Shown piece by piece: positions 1-7,751 of a stretch of 46,938 nucleotides of DNA. The position numbers and the translations under genes were made by a program. Under the pieces are notes generated by a model that searched no databases, was not told the DNA's origin, and was given only the letters and a program-made list of their open reading frames with translations. Origin of the DNA: Saprospiraceae bacterium (GTDB taxonomy: Bacteria; Bacteroidota; Bacteroidia; Chitinophagales; Saprospiraceae); contig BQJU01000055.1 in NCBI GenBank assembly GCA_021604865.1, forward strand, positions 1 to 46,938, read 5' to 3'. How positions within the stretch are numbered: position 1 is the stretch's first letter; every line of letters starts with the position of its first letter.

Positions 1-23
1 TTTGTTTTTATAATCGCTGAAAG

Positions 24-140
24 ATGTATTACACCTACATATTGTTTTCTGAAAATCTGAATCGGTATTATGTAGGCTCCTGTGCAGATATGGCTGAGCG
101 ATTGTCTCGTCATCTTAGTAATCATAAAGGATTTACGGGA
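24..140 (+). pseudogene. GIY-YIG nuclease, truncated 5' part
   Basis: The first 39 codons read as the N-terminal half of a small GIY-YIG (UvrC/URI-type) nuclease. The YTYIL motif at residues 3-7, the YYVG motif at 15-18, an R-x3-H segment and KGFTG at 35-39 all fit the family. Members are usually 80-100 aa and continue with a WELVY-like strand and a catalytic Glu. Here the homology stops at KGFTG and the frame runs into a tRNA 3' end and a terminator. The catalytic Glu half is missing, so the gene is most likely broken. The upstream side is cut by the window edge at only 23 nt. Related small GIY-YIG genes of Bacteroidota are often found next to tRNA genes (recalled, not checked). Confidence 0.75.
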
Positions 141-171
141 AGAGTCAGGAGTTCGAGTCTCTTGCCGCCAA
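141..171 (+). pseudogene. tRNA 3'-end remnant (T-arm and acceptor half)
   Basis: The segment holds a complete T-arm: stem AGGAG (147-151), loop TTCGAGT (152-158) and stem CTCTT (159-163). It is followed by a 7-nt acceptor half, GCCGCCA (164-170), and an A that could be the discriminator. The matching 5' acceptor half TGGCGGC is not present upstream within the window, and neither is an anticodon arm. It is therefore a fragment, or the 3' end of a tRNA split by insertion. The isoacceptor cannot be told. It abuts the truncated GIY-YIG gene, which suggests an integration or duplication scar at a tRNA. Confidence 0.7.
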
Positions 172-173
172 AC

Positions 174-207
174 AAAAAGCCACCCAGTTTCTCCGAGTGG
201 CTTTTTT
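174..207. terminator. Bidirectional intrinsic terminator between tRNA remnant and recA
   Basis: AAAAAGCCAC pairs with GTGGCTTTTTT around a short loop. Both sides carry an A/T tract, so it can stop transcription from the tRNA side (+) and from recA (-), whose stop codon is 22 nt away. Confidence 0.75.
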
Positions 208-228
208 GTATATACTAACAATCAATTC

Positions 229-1284
229 TTAAGCTTCTTCAGCAGTTCCATTTTGGCTAGGTGCTTCCACCTCAGGGGCGGCACGGCCAAGAATTTTTTC
301 TTTGATCTTTGCTTCGATTTCTACGGACAACTCAGGGTTGTCCATCAGGAAATTTTTGGCAGCTTCCCGGCCCTGCGCAATCTTGGCATCATCATAGCTG
401 TACCAGGCTCCACTTTTCTGGATAATATCGTGATCAACGCCAAGGTCGACGATCTCACCGGTTTTGGAAATGCCTTCGCCAAACATGATGTCAAATTCTG
501 CAATACGGAATGGCGGTGCCAGCTTGTTTTTTACCACTTTCACTTTAACGTGATTACCCATCACGTTGCCTTCTTTATCTTTGATAGCAGCTCCCGAACG
601 ACGGATATCCAAACGCATGGAGGCATAAAATTTTAATGCATTACCACCGGTAGTTGTTTCCGGATTGCCAAACATAACCCCGATTTTTTCCCGGAGTTGG
701 TTGATAAAAATACAGCAACATCCTGTCTTACCGATAGACCCTGTTAGTTTCCGCATAGCTTGCGACATCAGTCGTGCCTGCAATCCCATTTTAGAATCGC
801 CCATTTCGCCTTCAATCTCACTACGTGGCACCAGTGCCGCAACGGAATCAATGACAATAATATCTATGGCGCCTGAACGGATCAGGTTTTCCGTAATTTC
901 CAGCGCTTGTTCCCCATTATCAGGTTGAGAAATTAACAAATTCTCTGTATCCACTCCTAACGCGTTAGCATAGCTGCGGTCAAAAGCGTGCTCGGCATCA
1001 ACAAAGGCAGCAATTCCACCTTGCTTTTGGCACTCAGCAATCGCATGGATAGCCAGCGTTGTTTTACCAGAGGATTCCGGCCCATAAATTTCAATGATCC
1101 TTCCCTTAGGAAGACCATTAATACCCAGTGCAATATCCAGACCTAAAGAACCGGAAGAAATGGTCTCAGCTTCAATCACCTGCTTGTCTCCAAGGCGCAT
1201 AACCGTTCCCTTTCCATAAGTTTTTTCCAAGCGGTCAACAGTGAGTTGAAGCGCTTTCATTTTCGCGTCTTTATCTTTTGACAT
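229..1284 (-). CDS. recA: Recombinase RecA
   Basis: RecA forms ATP-dependent filaments on single-stranded DNA for homologous recombination and triggers LexA-type autocleavage. The 351-aa length is normal for the family. The Walker A motif GPESSGKT lies at residues 68-75, a Walker B segment ending in VIDS lies near 145, and the [12 protein letters not shown] segment of the L1/L2 region is present. The C-terminus is acidic and glycine/alanine-rich, as usual. The start ATG at 1284 gives the normal N-terminal helix ([12 protein letters not shown]). A Bacteroidota-type promoter lies about 50 nt upstream. I see no obvious LexA-like palindrome in the leader. Transcription ends at the hairpin at 174-207. 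Confidence 0.98.
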   Translation of the reverse strand: MSKDKDAKMKALQLTVDRLEKTYGKGTVMRLGDKQVIEAETISSGSLGLDIALGINGLPKGRIIEIYGPESSGKTTLAIHAIAECQKQGGIAAFVDAEHAFDRSYANALGVDTENLLISQPDNGEQALEITENLIRSGAIDIIVIDSVAALVPRSEIEGEMGDSKMGLQARLMSQAMRKLTGSIGKTGCCCIFINQLREKIGVMFGNPETTTGGNALKFYASMRLDIRRSGAAIKDKEGNVMGNHVKVKVVKNKLAPPFRIAEFDIMFGEGISKTGEIVDLGVDHDIIQKSGAWYSYDDAKIAQGREAAKNFLMDNPELSVEIEAKIKEKILGRAAPEVEAPSQNGTAEEA

Positions 1285-1331
1285 ATATTAAAAGGTTTGG
1301 AATGAATCAACATTTTGTTTTGGAATACACA

Positions 1332-1362
1332 CAAAAATAAATTATTTGTTTATCAAATCCAA
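1332..1362 (-). promoter_or_regulatory. Probable recA promoter
   Basis: On the minus strand a -33 TTG (1360-1362) is followed by exactly 20 nt and then TATTTTTG (1332-1339). This matches the Bacteroidota TTG-N19/20-TAnnTTTG consensus. A second TAnnTTTG-like box, TAAATTTG, lies just upstream. Sequence match only. Confidence 0.55.
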
Positions 1363-1394
1363 ATTTATTTACAAAAAAGTGTCAACTCTTTTGG

Positions 1395-4319
1395 TTACAA
1401 CAGTTTATCAATAGCCCGCATAAACTGAATGGCCACATCCTGATAACCTGCATTTGTAGGATGAATCTCATCATGCCACTGATCATCTCTGACGACACCC
1501 CTTAAATTGATGTAGGTAACATGGTCTAATGGCTCCACTAATTTAGATAATCGTTCATTAAAGCCATCCAAAATGTAGTTGGTAATGCATTGCCGGTCTT
1601 TAGCACTTTTGATATTTTTGGCGATCAAATAACGCCCCAGCCAGCCTTTTTTGGGGTTGTCACCTGGCATTACATAGTCATACCCATGCACCAAAGTATG
1701 CATTTTGGGATGCATTTTTTTTAAATGATTAAACATCGTTTCGTATATATCCATCAAACTATCCAGTTCCGCTTGAAATTTTTCGTTTAAAAATTTTTCT
1801 GGTGAAGATCCCTCAAGGGCCTCATTGAGGAAATACTGGAATCCTTCTCCCAATATATCATTACCGCCGCCGCTGAGCAGAAATATGCGTGGATTGACCT
1901 GCTGAATCGCTTTTTCAAACGTTCCTTTCTGTAAATAATCCCGCAAGGTATCTCCAGCGGTACTGGTGCAATAAATGTTGTAATAAGGCATCAGGTGATC
2001 GATGACATCCTTTAATAAAGGGTGCTGAAACCAGGAGTCTCCCTCCGCTACGATCCGAATTCGGTCAGGATAACGCTTAAGGTAACTCGAATAAGTGCGG
2101 TGGCGCTGACTATGCGAATATTTATTGGCTAGTGTGATTGCTGATTGAAACAAGGCTCCCTTTTCCTGATTGCTTGGCGCATCTTCAAACACTTCTATTT
2201 CCGGCCGGGGCTTGTACTCGGGTTGCATGTGTTCATTGACCGTCGGCTCCAGATAAATATCCTGCACATATTCAGCCAATTGAGAGGAATTCATCATTTC
2301 ATCAAGCCGACTCTTCTCTATACGATTGTATTCTGGGTTGACAAATTTCAGGATGATATCTTTTGTTGTCCAGTCATCGCCTACCATTTCCGGTTCTTCC
2401 TCGTCTTCTATATCCAGACTCCCTCTTTTCCTTTGCCCACGGAGCACCGCCAGTGTGAGGGGATCAGGCAACCCTTTCTTTTCCATTTTTGCTACATCAA
2501 ATTCTTCAGTGCTGATAATCAGCTTCAAGGGTTCTTTTACAAAAGGCCAATTATAATCATGAACTACGGCATCCAACGAATAGGGTATTACGCCCTCTTT
2601 ACTCTCCCTAACCCAAATAGACTCACCCTCATTTAAGGTGTAGACTTCAGGGCTCAATAATTTCAGAAAGACACTAAAGTCTCGCTGCAAATACAACACA
2701 CTGACGTATAATTTTCGCTTGGTTGTATTGGTTAATTTGATTGAAAAAGCCCCTCTCCAGGCACCATCTCCCCGTTGGTAATAGCCCAAATCTACCTCAT
2801 TATGTTCATTGATTGGGAGAAGCTCGCCACTTTTACCACCCTTAAAAACTTCTACCTTGACCGAATCATTAGTGAATAGATAAGTATAAGGATTTTTCAA
2901 CCGGCGAATATATTCCCATTGAGAAATATGCTGTAAATATTGCACGATAGCTTCATTGGCTCCCTCGGTACAATAATCAATCGGATCTATCAATGGCTTA
3001 CAAGGCTGATTTGGGAAAGTAAGGTAGTAATAACAATTGCGCACATGTAAGGTGTAATCAGCTTTGTTTTCATCTTCTTCCAACACCATATTTTCACTGC
3101 GATCCTGGATAGCATCCATTACGTCACGGATGTCGGACATATCTCCCTCCTTGTTGTTGATATGCACCCTGATCTGATAAGCCATAACACCCTCGGCTTC
3201 TCCTTTGTAAGACTGTTCACGGTCCGGTTCTTCACCCTTAAATTCCAGGATCGTGAAATCCAGGCCCACCCTCTTGATATTGGCCGTATAGGTCTTGTCA
3301 TCTCCACCTCTTACGGTCAGGGTTTTTGTTTTTGGACTAATACCTACCAGACTACCCATGTCGAGTGTCCAGCCATTACCTGCGGTAAATACTACATTCC
3401 CGTAAAGGGGTTGACCCTGATTTTCTTTATTTAAAAAGGTAGCATACAAATAACTGGAATCATCACTGGGAATGAACAACTTCGGTTTTTGGCTATAACT
3501 ATTGCGCAGGTATTGCCGGGTTTGGCTCAACAGATCGTAATAAGTTATGTCTCCTTTGGAGCGTTGCAGAATTTTCAATAAATGACTGGTAAATACCCCG
3601 GCCCCATTCACTTCCAGGGCCGACTCATCGGATTCACAAGCAGCAAGGTGCACGTGAATACCTTCGGGCAAGGTTTTAGAGAGCGGTTGGGTCCGCATTT
3701 GCTGCTGATCTTTTTCCTTATGAAAGGTGAATCCCTCCCAGGAACGTTGATTGGCGACACAGGTAATGCGCCGTTCTCTGGTCGTATTCTCTTTTTCAAA
3801 TAAATAGCCATTGCGGGTATTTTCACCAGAATGGCAACAATCAAAAATGGTCACCACATGAGGGTGCTTCTTCTTGGGCACTGCATCCGTGCCGGCAGCA
3901 ACACGGTGAATCAGGTATCGCAACTCTTTATCTGCAATCAGACAGGTTTTGCCCATTTCATTGTAGCAGACGATACTTTCCAGTTTGCCATCGGTTTCTT
4001 CTACCCAAAGATTGGTGTCGGCATATTCCTGGATGCCATGGCCGGAGTAATAAAACAAAGCAACATCTCCTTCCTTAGCCTGGCCCAGGTGGTTGTGAAA
4101 GGCATCAAGAACGGCCTCACGAGTAGCCTCATCATTTTTGAGAAATATAGCTTTTAGTTGGAAACCCGGCTCTGCCTGCAGGTAGTTGTAAACATTGGTG
4201 GCATCATTCACGCAGCCACCTAAGGCACCAAACTTACAGCGGTTGGTAATGGGAACATGTGCGAGATAATCGTCTATACCCACAATGAGTGCATAGAGAT
4301 TTTTAGCATTAGAAGGCAT
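1395..4319 (-). CDS. Caspase-like protease fused to a C-terminal SGNH/GDSL hydrolase
   Basis: This 974-aa protein begins with a metacaspase/peptidase C14-like domain (about residues 5-290). It has the His motif YYSGHG (His94) and the Cys motif DCCHSG, with Cys162 the likely nucleophile. Residues about 300-700 form a beta-rich middle region, including a stretch resembling the surface domains found in other caspase-family proteins (VLYLQRDFSVF and LIISTEEFD segments). The C-terminal 220 residues are an SGNH hydrolase: GDSW (Ser762), GGGND (Asn820, Asp821) and DEIHP (Asp950, His953). All three catalytic residues are present, so both enzymes look active. There is no signal peptide, which implies a cytoplasmic protein. 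It lies 36 nt downstream of the EAD11-CHAT gene and is probably co-transcribed with it. The protease substrate and esterase target are unknown. Domain calls are secure; the conflict or death role is inferred. Confidence 0.88.
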   Translation of the reverse strand: MPSNAKNLYALIVGIDDYLAHVPITNRCKFGALGGCVNDATNVYNYLQAEPGFQLKAIFLKNDEATREAVLDAFHNHLGQAKEGDVALFYYSGHGIQEYADTNLWVEETDGKLESIVCYNEMGKTCLIADKELRYLIHRVAAGTDAVPKKKHPHVVTIFDCCHSGENTRNGYLFEKENTTRERRITCVANQRSWEGFTFHKEKDQQQMRTQPLSKTLPEGIHVHLAACESDESALEVNGAGVFTSHLLKILQRSKGDITYYDLLSQTRQYLRNSYSQKPKLFIPSDDSSYLYATFLNKENQGQPLYGNVVFTAGNGWTLDMGSLVGISPKTKTLTVRGGDDKTYTANIKRVGLDFTILEFKGEEPDREQSYKGEAEGVMAYQIRVHINNKEGDMSDIRDVMDAIQDRSENMVLEEDENKADYTLHVRNCYYYLTFPNQPCKPLIDPIDYCTEGANEAIVQYLQHISQWEYIRRLKNPYTYLFTNDSVKVEVFKGGKSGELLPINEHNEVDLGYYQRGDGAWRGAFSIKLTNTTKRKLYVSVLYLQRDFSVFLKLLSPEVYTLNEGESIWVRESKEGVIPYSLDAVVHDYNWPFVKEPLKLIISTEEFDVAKMEKKGLPDPLTLAVLRGQRKRGSLDIEDEEEPEMVGDDWTTKDIILKFVNPEYNRIEKSRLDEMMNSSQLAEYVQDIYLEPTVNEHMQPEYKPRPEIEVFEDAPSNQEKGALFQSAITLANKYSHSQRHRTYSSYLKRYPDRIRIVAEGDSWFQHPLLKDVIDHLMPYYNIYCTSTAGDTLRDYLQKGTFEKAIQQVNPRIFLLSGGGNDILGEGFQYFLNEALEGSSPEKFLNEKFQAELDSLMDIYETMFNHLKKMHPKMHTLVHGYDYVMPGDNPKKGWLGRYLIAKNIKSAKDRQCITNYILDGFNERLSKLVEPLDHVTYINLRGVVRDDQWHDEIHPTNAGYQDVAIQFMRAIDKLL

Positions 4320-4355
4320 GGCTTCAGGGTTTAGAATAAAGAGTACAGGGTGAAA

Positions 4356-5357
4356 TTAGAAACTGACTTTCTTTCCTTCCTGGTACAATACAAATCTATC
4401 TTCTGGTTCACCATAAGCCAGGGCATTGGTGATACCCAAGTCGACGGCGGCGTTTACTTCCTTATCATTAGCAATACCAAAATAAAAACTGGTAGCAAAG
4501 GCAATTGCTGCCTCATCTTTTACACTCCAACTGGTTCCAATCACATTGGGTACAAATTCGGCCACCGCTTCGGCCTGAGCCTGTGAAAAGCAATTGTTGA
4601 ATAAAACGACCTTAATTGGAATTTGATGCACATTGATCATTGACTTAAACATGCGGCGGATTACCGTGGTGCCTACAAAAAAAGGCTCCCGCTTGCTGTC
4701 ATCGTACAAAATGATGCCCGTATCATCCTCCGGAACCTCGTCTTCGCCCAAATCCAACCCCCGGCTGACCATCTGCCGAACTTCTTTATTTCCCTTTTCT
4801 CCATGACCAGAAAAATGGATGATTTCCGGACGTTCCTCAATCAGGTATTCTAAAAACTCTGTGAGCGTAACGGCTTCCTTTAGCTTCAATCGAAAACGCC
4901 CAGGTGTTGGACTGTTCTGTAATTTTTTGGATACTTTGCTATGTTCCTTATCCAGCTGCAATTTGGCGGTTCCGGAAGGATTGGAAGCCAGGAAAAGAAT
5001 TTTTATGATATCACTTTCCGCTCCTTCTGTCCCATCTTGCTGGGCATCAGCATTAGGTACATTGGCTGGTTGTGCTGCTCCCCTTGCATTATTCTGTACT
5101 CCAGGAACGTCTTTCAATTCATCCAGATAGGATAACAAAGCGAAGGTAATCCGCGAACGCGAACGGCTGTAGTCTCCAGAGGAGATAATGCCCGATAAAT
5201 TGCTGCGTTCATTTTCCTGGAAGCGACTGGATTGTAGGATTAAACTATTTTGCAAATCGCTGTCGTCGCCCTGTCCAGACAGGTTGATCATTGCTTCAAT
5301 AGCTTCTTTCAATTTCCCTTTGGTAATTAATTCTCGAATTTCAGATGTTGTAGCCAT
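4356..5357 (-). CDS. EAD11-CHAT domain caspase-like protease
   Basis: This protein has 333 aa. Residues 1-82 are a compact helical domain matching effector-associated domain 11 (EAD11): IRELITKGKLKEAI, an LQNSLI segment, and LLSYLDEL at the end. EAD11 is an adaptor that brings effectors to sensor proteins through like-with-like contacts. A low-complexity linker (83-115) leads to a CHAT protease domain (116-333). The His motif is HFSGHG (His185) and the Cys motif is VLFNNCFS (Cys256), so the dyad is intact. There is no signal peptide or membrane segment. It is the first gene of a two-gene operon with the caspase-SGNH protein. By analogy with known CHAT proteases of bacterial conflict systems, it could be a signal-activated protease whose sensor sits elsewhere in the genome. 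That role is inferred. Confidence 0.85.
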   Translation of the reverse strand: MATTSEIRELITKGKLKEAIEAMINLSGQGDDSDLQNSLILQSSRFQENERSNLSGIISSGDYSRSRSRITFALLSYLDELKDVPGVQNNARGAAQPANVPNADAQQDGTEGAESDIIKILFLASNPSGTAKLQLDKEHSKVSKKLQNSPTPGRFRLKLKEAVTLTEFLEYLIEERPEIIHFSGHGEKGNKEVRQMVSRGLDLGEDEVPEDDTGIILYDDSKREPFFVGTTVIRRMFKSMINVHQIPIKVVLFNNCFSQAQAEAVAEFVPNVIGTSWSVKDEAAIAFATSFYFGIANDKEVNAAVDLGITNALAYGEPEDRFVLYQEGKKVSF

Positions 5358-5452
5358 TTTTTGGGTAACCTTCTAGTTTTGGTGAAGTAGGACTACAATA
5401 TATGAAAAAATCCAATCCCTTGATGATTTGAGTGTGGATTAAGCTGTTTATC

Positions 5453-5806
5453 TCATTCCAATACTGGTTTTACAGCCGGAAAAATCACTTCTTCTACCCA
5501 ACGGCGATACATTTTTCCAGAAGGGTGAAGGCCATCGGTCGCAATCAAGGTTTCATCATTTGCGGCTTCTCGCGAAATGGGGGTAATATCCAGAAAAAGC
5601 ACACCCAATTCTTCAGTGATTGTTTTAGCAGCGGCATTAGAAGCGACGAACTGTCTAATGATATAAGAATCACCCAGAGCCAGATAATGAATAGTGTCTC
5701 TATTTTCAGGAGGCTTAGGAATTACCGCTAGTTCTTCTTTATTGCAGGCAGAGCTACAAACAAGAAGCGCTAAAGAGTAAAAGAATACAAGTCGCCAAGT
5801 TAACAT
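5453..5806 (-). pseudogene. SGNH-hydrolase lipoprotein with internal deletion
   Basis: The 117-aa frame is open but too short; this kind of secreted SGNH lipoprotein is normally over 200 aa. It has a signal peptide with a lipobox (SSAC, Cys21), then block I GDSY (Ser47), and near the end block V DGLHPSG (Asp91, His94). About 100 residues between them are missing, including the block II Gly and block III GxND that form the oxyanion hole. The join falls near residues 50-53, where GDSY runs directly into the late helix before LDITPISREA. The deletion is in frame. The product is probably inactive, although expression cannot be excluded. It is a different SGNH subfamily from the fusion protein nearby (GDSY rather than GDSW). 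Confidence 0.7.
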
Positions 5807-5905
5807 AAGCCCTGGATTTTGTTTTACTTTGTGGGTTTAAAACTAATCGTTTATAGAACTCTGGATTAGCTGTTTTGTTCAGGAATAAAGAAACGTAAAC
5901 TGACT

Positions 5906-7090
5906 ATGATTTCCATTTGGCCATTAAAGGGAAAAATACAACATTACGCCTGGGGCGGGAAGCAATTTATTCCAGAATTGCTGGGTCTTCAGAATACTGA
6001 TGGCGCACCTTATGCCGAACTTTGGATGGGTGCCCACCCTAAAGATCCTTCAACGGTGAAGGTGGCAGAAGCTTGGCATGATTTACCTGATTTGATAGAA
6101 GATCAACCGGTCGCTATTCTTGGTTTTCGCACTGCGCACGCTTTTGCCAATCAATTGCCTTACCTATTTAAAATACTGGATGTGCAATCAATGCTTTCTA
6201 TCCAGGCGCATCCTACTAAATCGGAAGCAGAAAAAGGTTTTGCCCGCGAAAATGACGCCGGCATTCCAATCGATGCTGCTCATCGTAACTATAAAGACGA
6301 TAACCACAAGCCGGAAGTGATGGTCGCCTTGACGGAATTCTGGCTACTACATGGCTTTAAGTCCAGAAATGCTATTGCAAAAACCCTGGATGAAATGCCG
6401 GAACTTGCTCCTTTGAGCAGTCATCTTTCCGATGGGATTTCCAATTTGTATCGCTATGTAATGGAAATGCCGCAAGAGGAAGTAGACACCATGCTTCAGC
6501 CATTATATACGCGTTTAAGCAAACAATCGGATTTATCCAAGGGGCAGGCAGACTACTGGGCCGCCAAAGCATTTGAGGAATATACCAGAGATGGCCATTA
6601 TGACCGGGGCATTTTTTCTATTTATCTTTTTAACCTCGTGCACCTGCAAGCTGGAGAAGGTATTTTTCAGGATGCGGGCATTCCTCATGCCTACCTGGAA
6701 GGGGTAAATGTGGAATTGATGGCCAATTCTGATAATGTATTCCGAGGTGGCTTGACGCCAAAACATGTCGATGTGCCCGAATTAATGCAGCACCTGGTTT
6801 TTGATGCCGTAACCCCTAACGTATTAAGCGGGACAGCTTTATCTGAAGCGGAAGTGGCGTATTCCACTCCGGCCAGCGACTTTGAATTGCGTCGTATTCA
6901 GTTGAAACCTGGACAGCAATTTCCCTGTCAGCCTGCAGAAGGACCCCGGATTTTTATTGTTGCTGAAGGTTGGGTAGTCACTGGTACCGGACAGCGGTTT
7001 GTGCGTGGACAAAGCTTTTTTATTCCTGATTATGGACAGGGATTCCTTAGTGGCGAATGTGTGCTTTTTCGGGCTGGAGTGCCGGTTTAA
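5906..7090 (+). CDS. manA: Mannose-6-phosphate isomerase, class I
   Basis: This enzyme interconverts fructose-6-phosphate and mannose-6-phosphate and feeds GDP-mannose and other sugar nucleotides. The protein has 394 aa, close to the usual class I length. Zinc ligands expected for the cupin fold are visible: Gln100 and His102 in SIQAHP, Glu137 in KPEVMV, and His261 in GIPHAYL. The catalytic Arg280 lies in the NVFRGGLTPKHVD signature. The ATG at 5906 gives the usual N-terminus (IWPLKGKIQHYAWGG). It is a single gene, convergent with bcp, with a 47-nt gap. Confidence 0.95.
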   Translation: MISIWPLKGKIQHYAWGGKQFIPELLGLQNTDGAPYAELWMGAHPKDPSTVKVAEAWHDLPDLIEDQPVAILGFRTAHAFANQLPYLFKILDVQSMLSIQAHPTKSEAEKGFARENDAGIPIDAAHRNYKDDNHKPEVMVALTEFWLLHGFKSRNAIAKTLDEMPELAPLSSHLSDGISNLYRYVMEMPQEEVDTMLQPLYTRLSKQSDLSKGQADYWAAKAFEEYTRDGHYDRGIFSIYLFNLVHLQAGEGIFQDAGIPHAYLEGVNVELMANSDNVFRGGLTPKHVDVPELMQHLVFDAVTPNVLSGTALSEAEVAYSTPASDFELRRIQLKPGQQFPCQPAEGPRIFIVAEGWVVTGTGQRFVRGQSFFIPDYGQGFLSGECVLFRAGVPV

Positions 7091-7137
7091 GAGCGACTCC
7101 GCCCGAGGCTGTTTCGCCAAGACCTTTGCGTCCAAAA

Positions 7138-7605
7138 TCACCCAATATCCGCCAGGATCTGATCGCTGTGGTTCATCGTTTTTACCTTGTCGTAAATCTT
7201 CTCAATTTTTCCCTTTTCATTGATTAGGAAAGTAGTGCGATGTACGCCAATGTACTTCCGGCCCATAAACTTTTTCCAATCCCAAACCCCAAAGGCTTTC
7301 AGGACTTCCTTTTCCGTATCAGCCAATAGCGGGAAGGGAAGGTTATGTTTTTTAATAAAATTCCGATGTTTGCGTTCGCTATCCGGGCTTACCCCAATTA
7401 GCTCGTACCCGAGGCCTTGTAATTCAGCATAACCATCGCGTAAGCTACAGACTTCCAAGGTGCAACCCGGCGTATTATCAGCAGGATAGAAAAAGACAAT
7501 GAGTTTTTTCCCTTTGTAATCAGATAGAGAGATCGCTTCTCCGTTTTGATCAACGCCCTCAAAATTTGGCGCGGAATCCCCTTCTTTTAGGTGTGAGACA
7601 GACAT
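7138..7605 (-). CDS. bcp: Thioredoxin-dependent thiol peroxidase (Bcp/PrxQ)
   Basis: This peroxiredoxin of 155 aa reduces hydroperoxides with thioredoxin. The peroxidatic Cys48 sits in PADNTPGCT and the resolving Cys53 follows five residues later (C-x4-C, atypical 2-Cys PrxQ type). The open frame extends to 7737, but the first 44 residues are unlike the family. The ATG at 7605 gives the family start MSVSHLKEGDSAPNF, so that start was chosen. It is cytoplasmic and monocistronic. Confidence 0.95.
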   Translation of the reverse strand: MSVSHLKEGDSAPNFEGVDQNGEAISLSDYKGKKLIVFFYPADNTPGCTLEVCSLRDGYAELQGLGYELIGVSPDSERKHRNFIKKHNLPFPLLADTEKEVLKAFGVWDWKKFMGRKYIGVHRTTFLINEKGKIEKIYDKVKTMNHSDQILADIG

Positions 7606-7751
7606 ATATTTTGGTTTTAATATAAGGAGAACACGATTATGGATAAAGGGTTTAGTAAACGGATAATTAAACAACGCTATTTTGGGATAACCGGATCGGA
7701 TTAAGCATCTGTAAGTGGCTTGAATTGATGCGCCCAATTGTTGCCCAGAAG

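Noticed and set aside
60-171. A complete tRNA at the left edge, with a D-arm-like GGCTGAGCG at about 92-100
   Set aside because: No 5' acceptor half TGGCGGC and no anticodon arm can be folded. The same bases encode the conserved GIY-YIG residues.
82-636. 184-codon plus-strand frame
   Set aside because: It lies antisense to recA and runs through the terminator; no family features.
2145-2636. 163-codon plus-strand frame
   Set aside because: Antisense shadow of the caspase-SGNH gene with no recognisable motif.
7606-7737. 44-residue N-terminal extension of Bcp
   Set aside because: Unlike any peroxiredoxin; the ATG at 7605 gives the family N-terminus.
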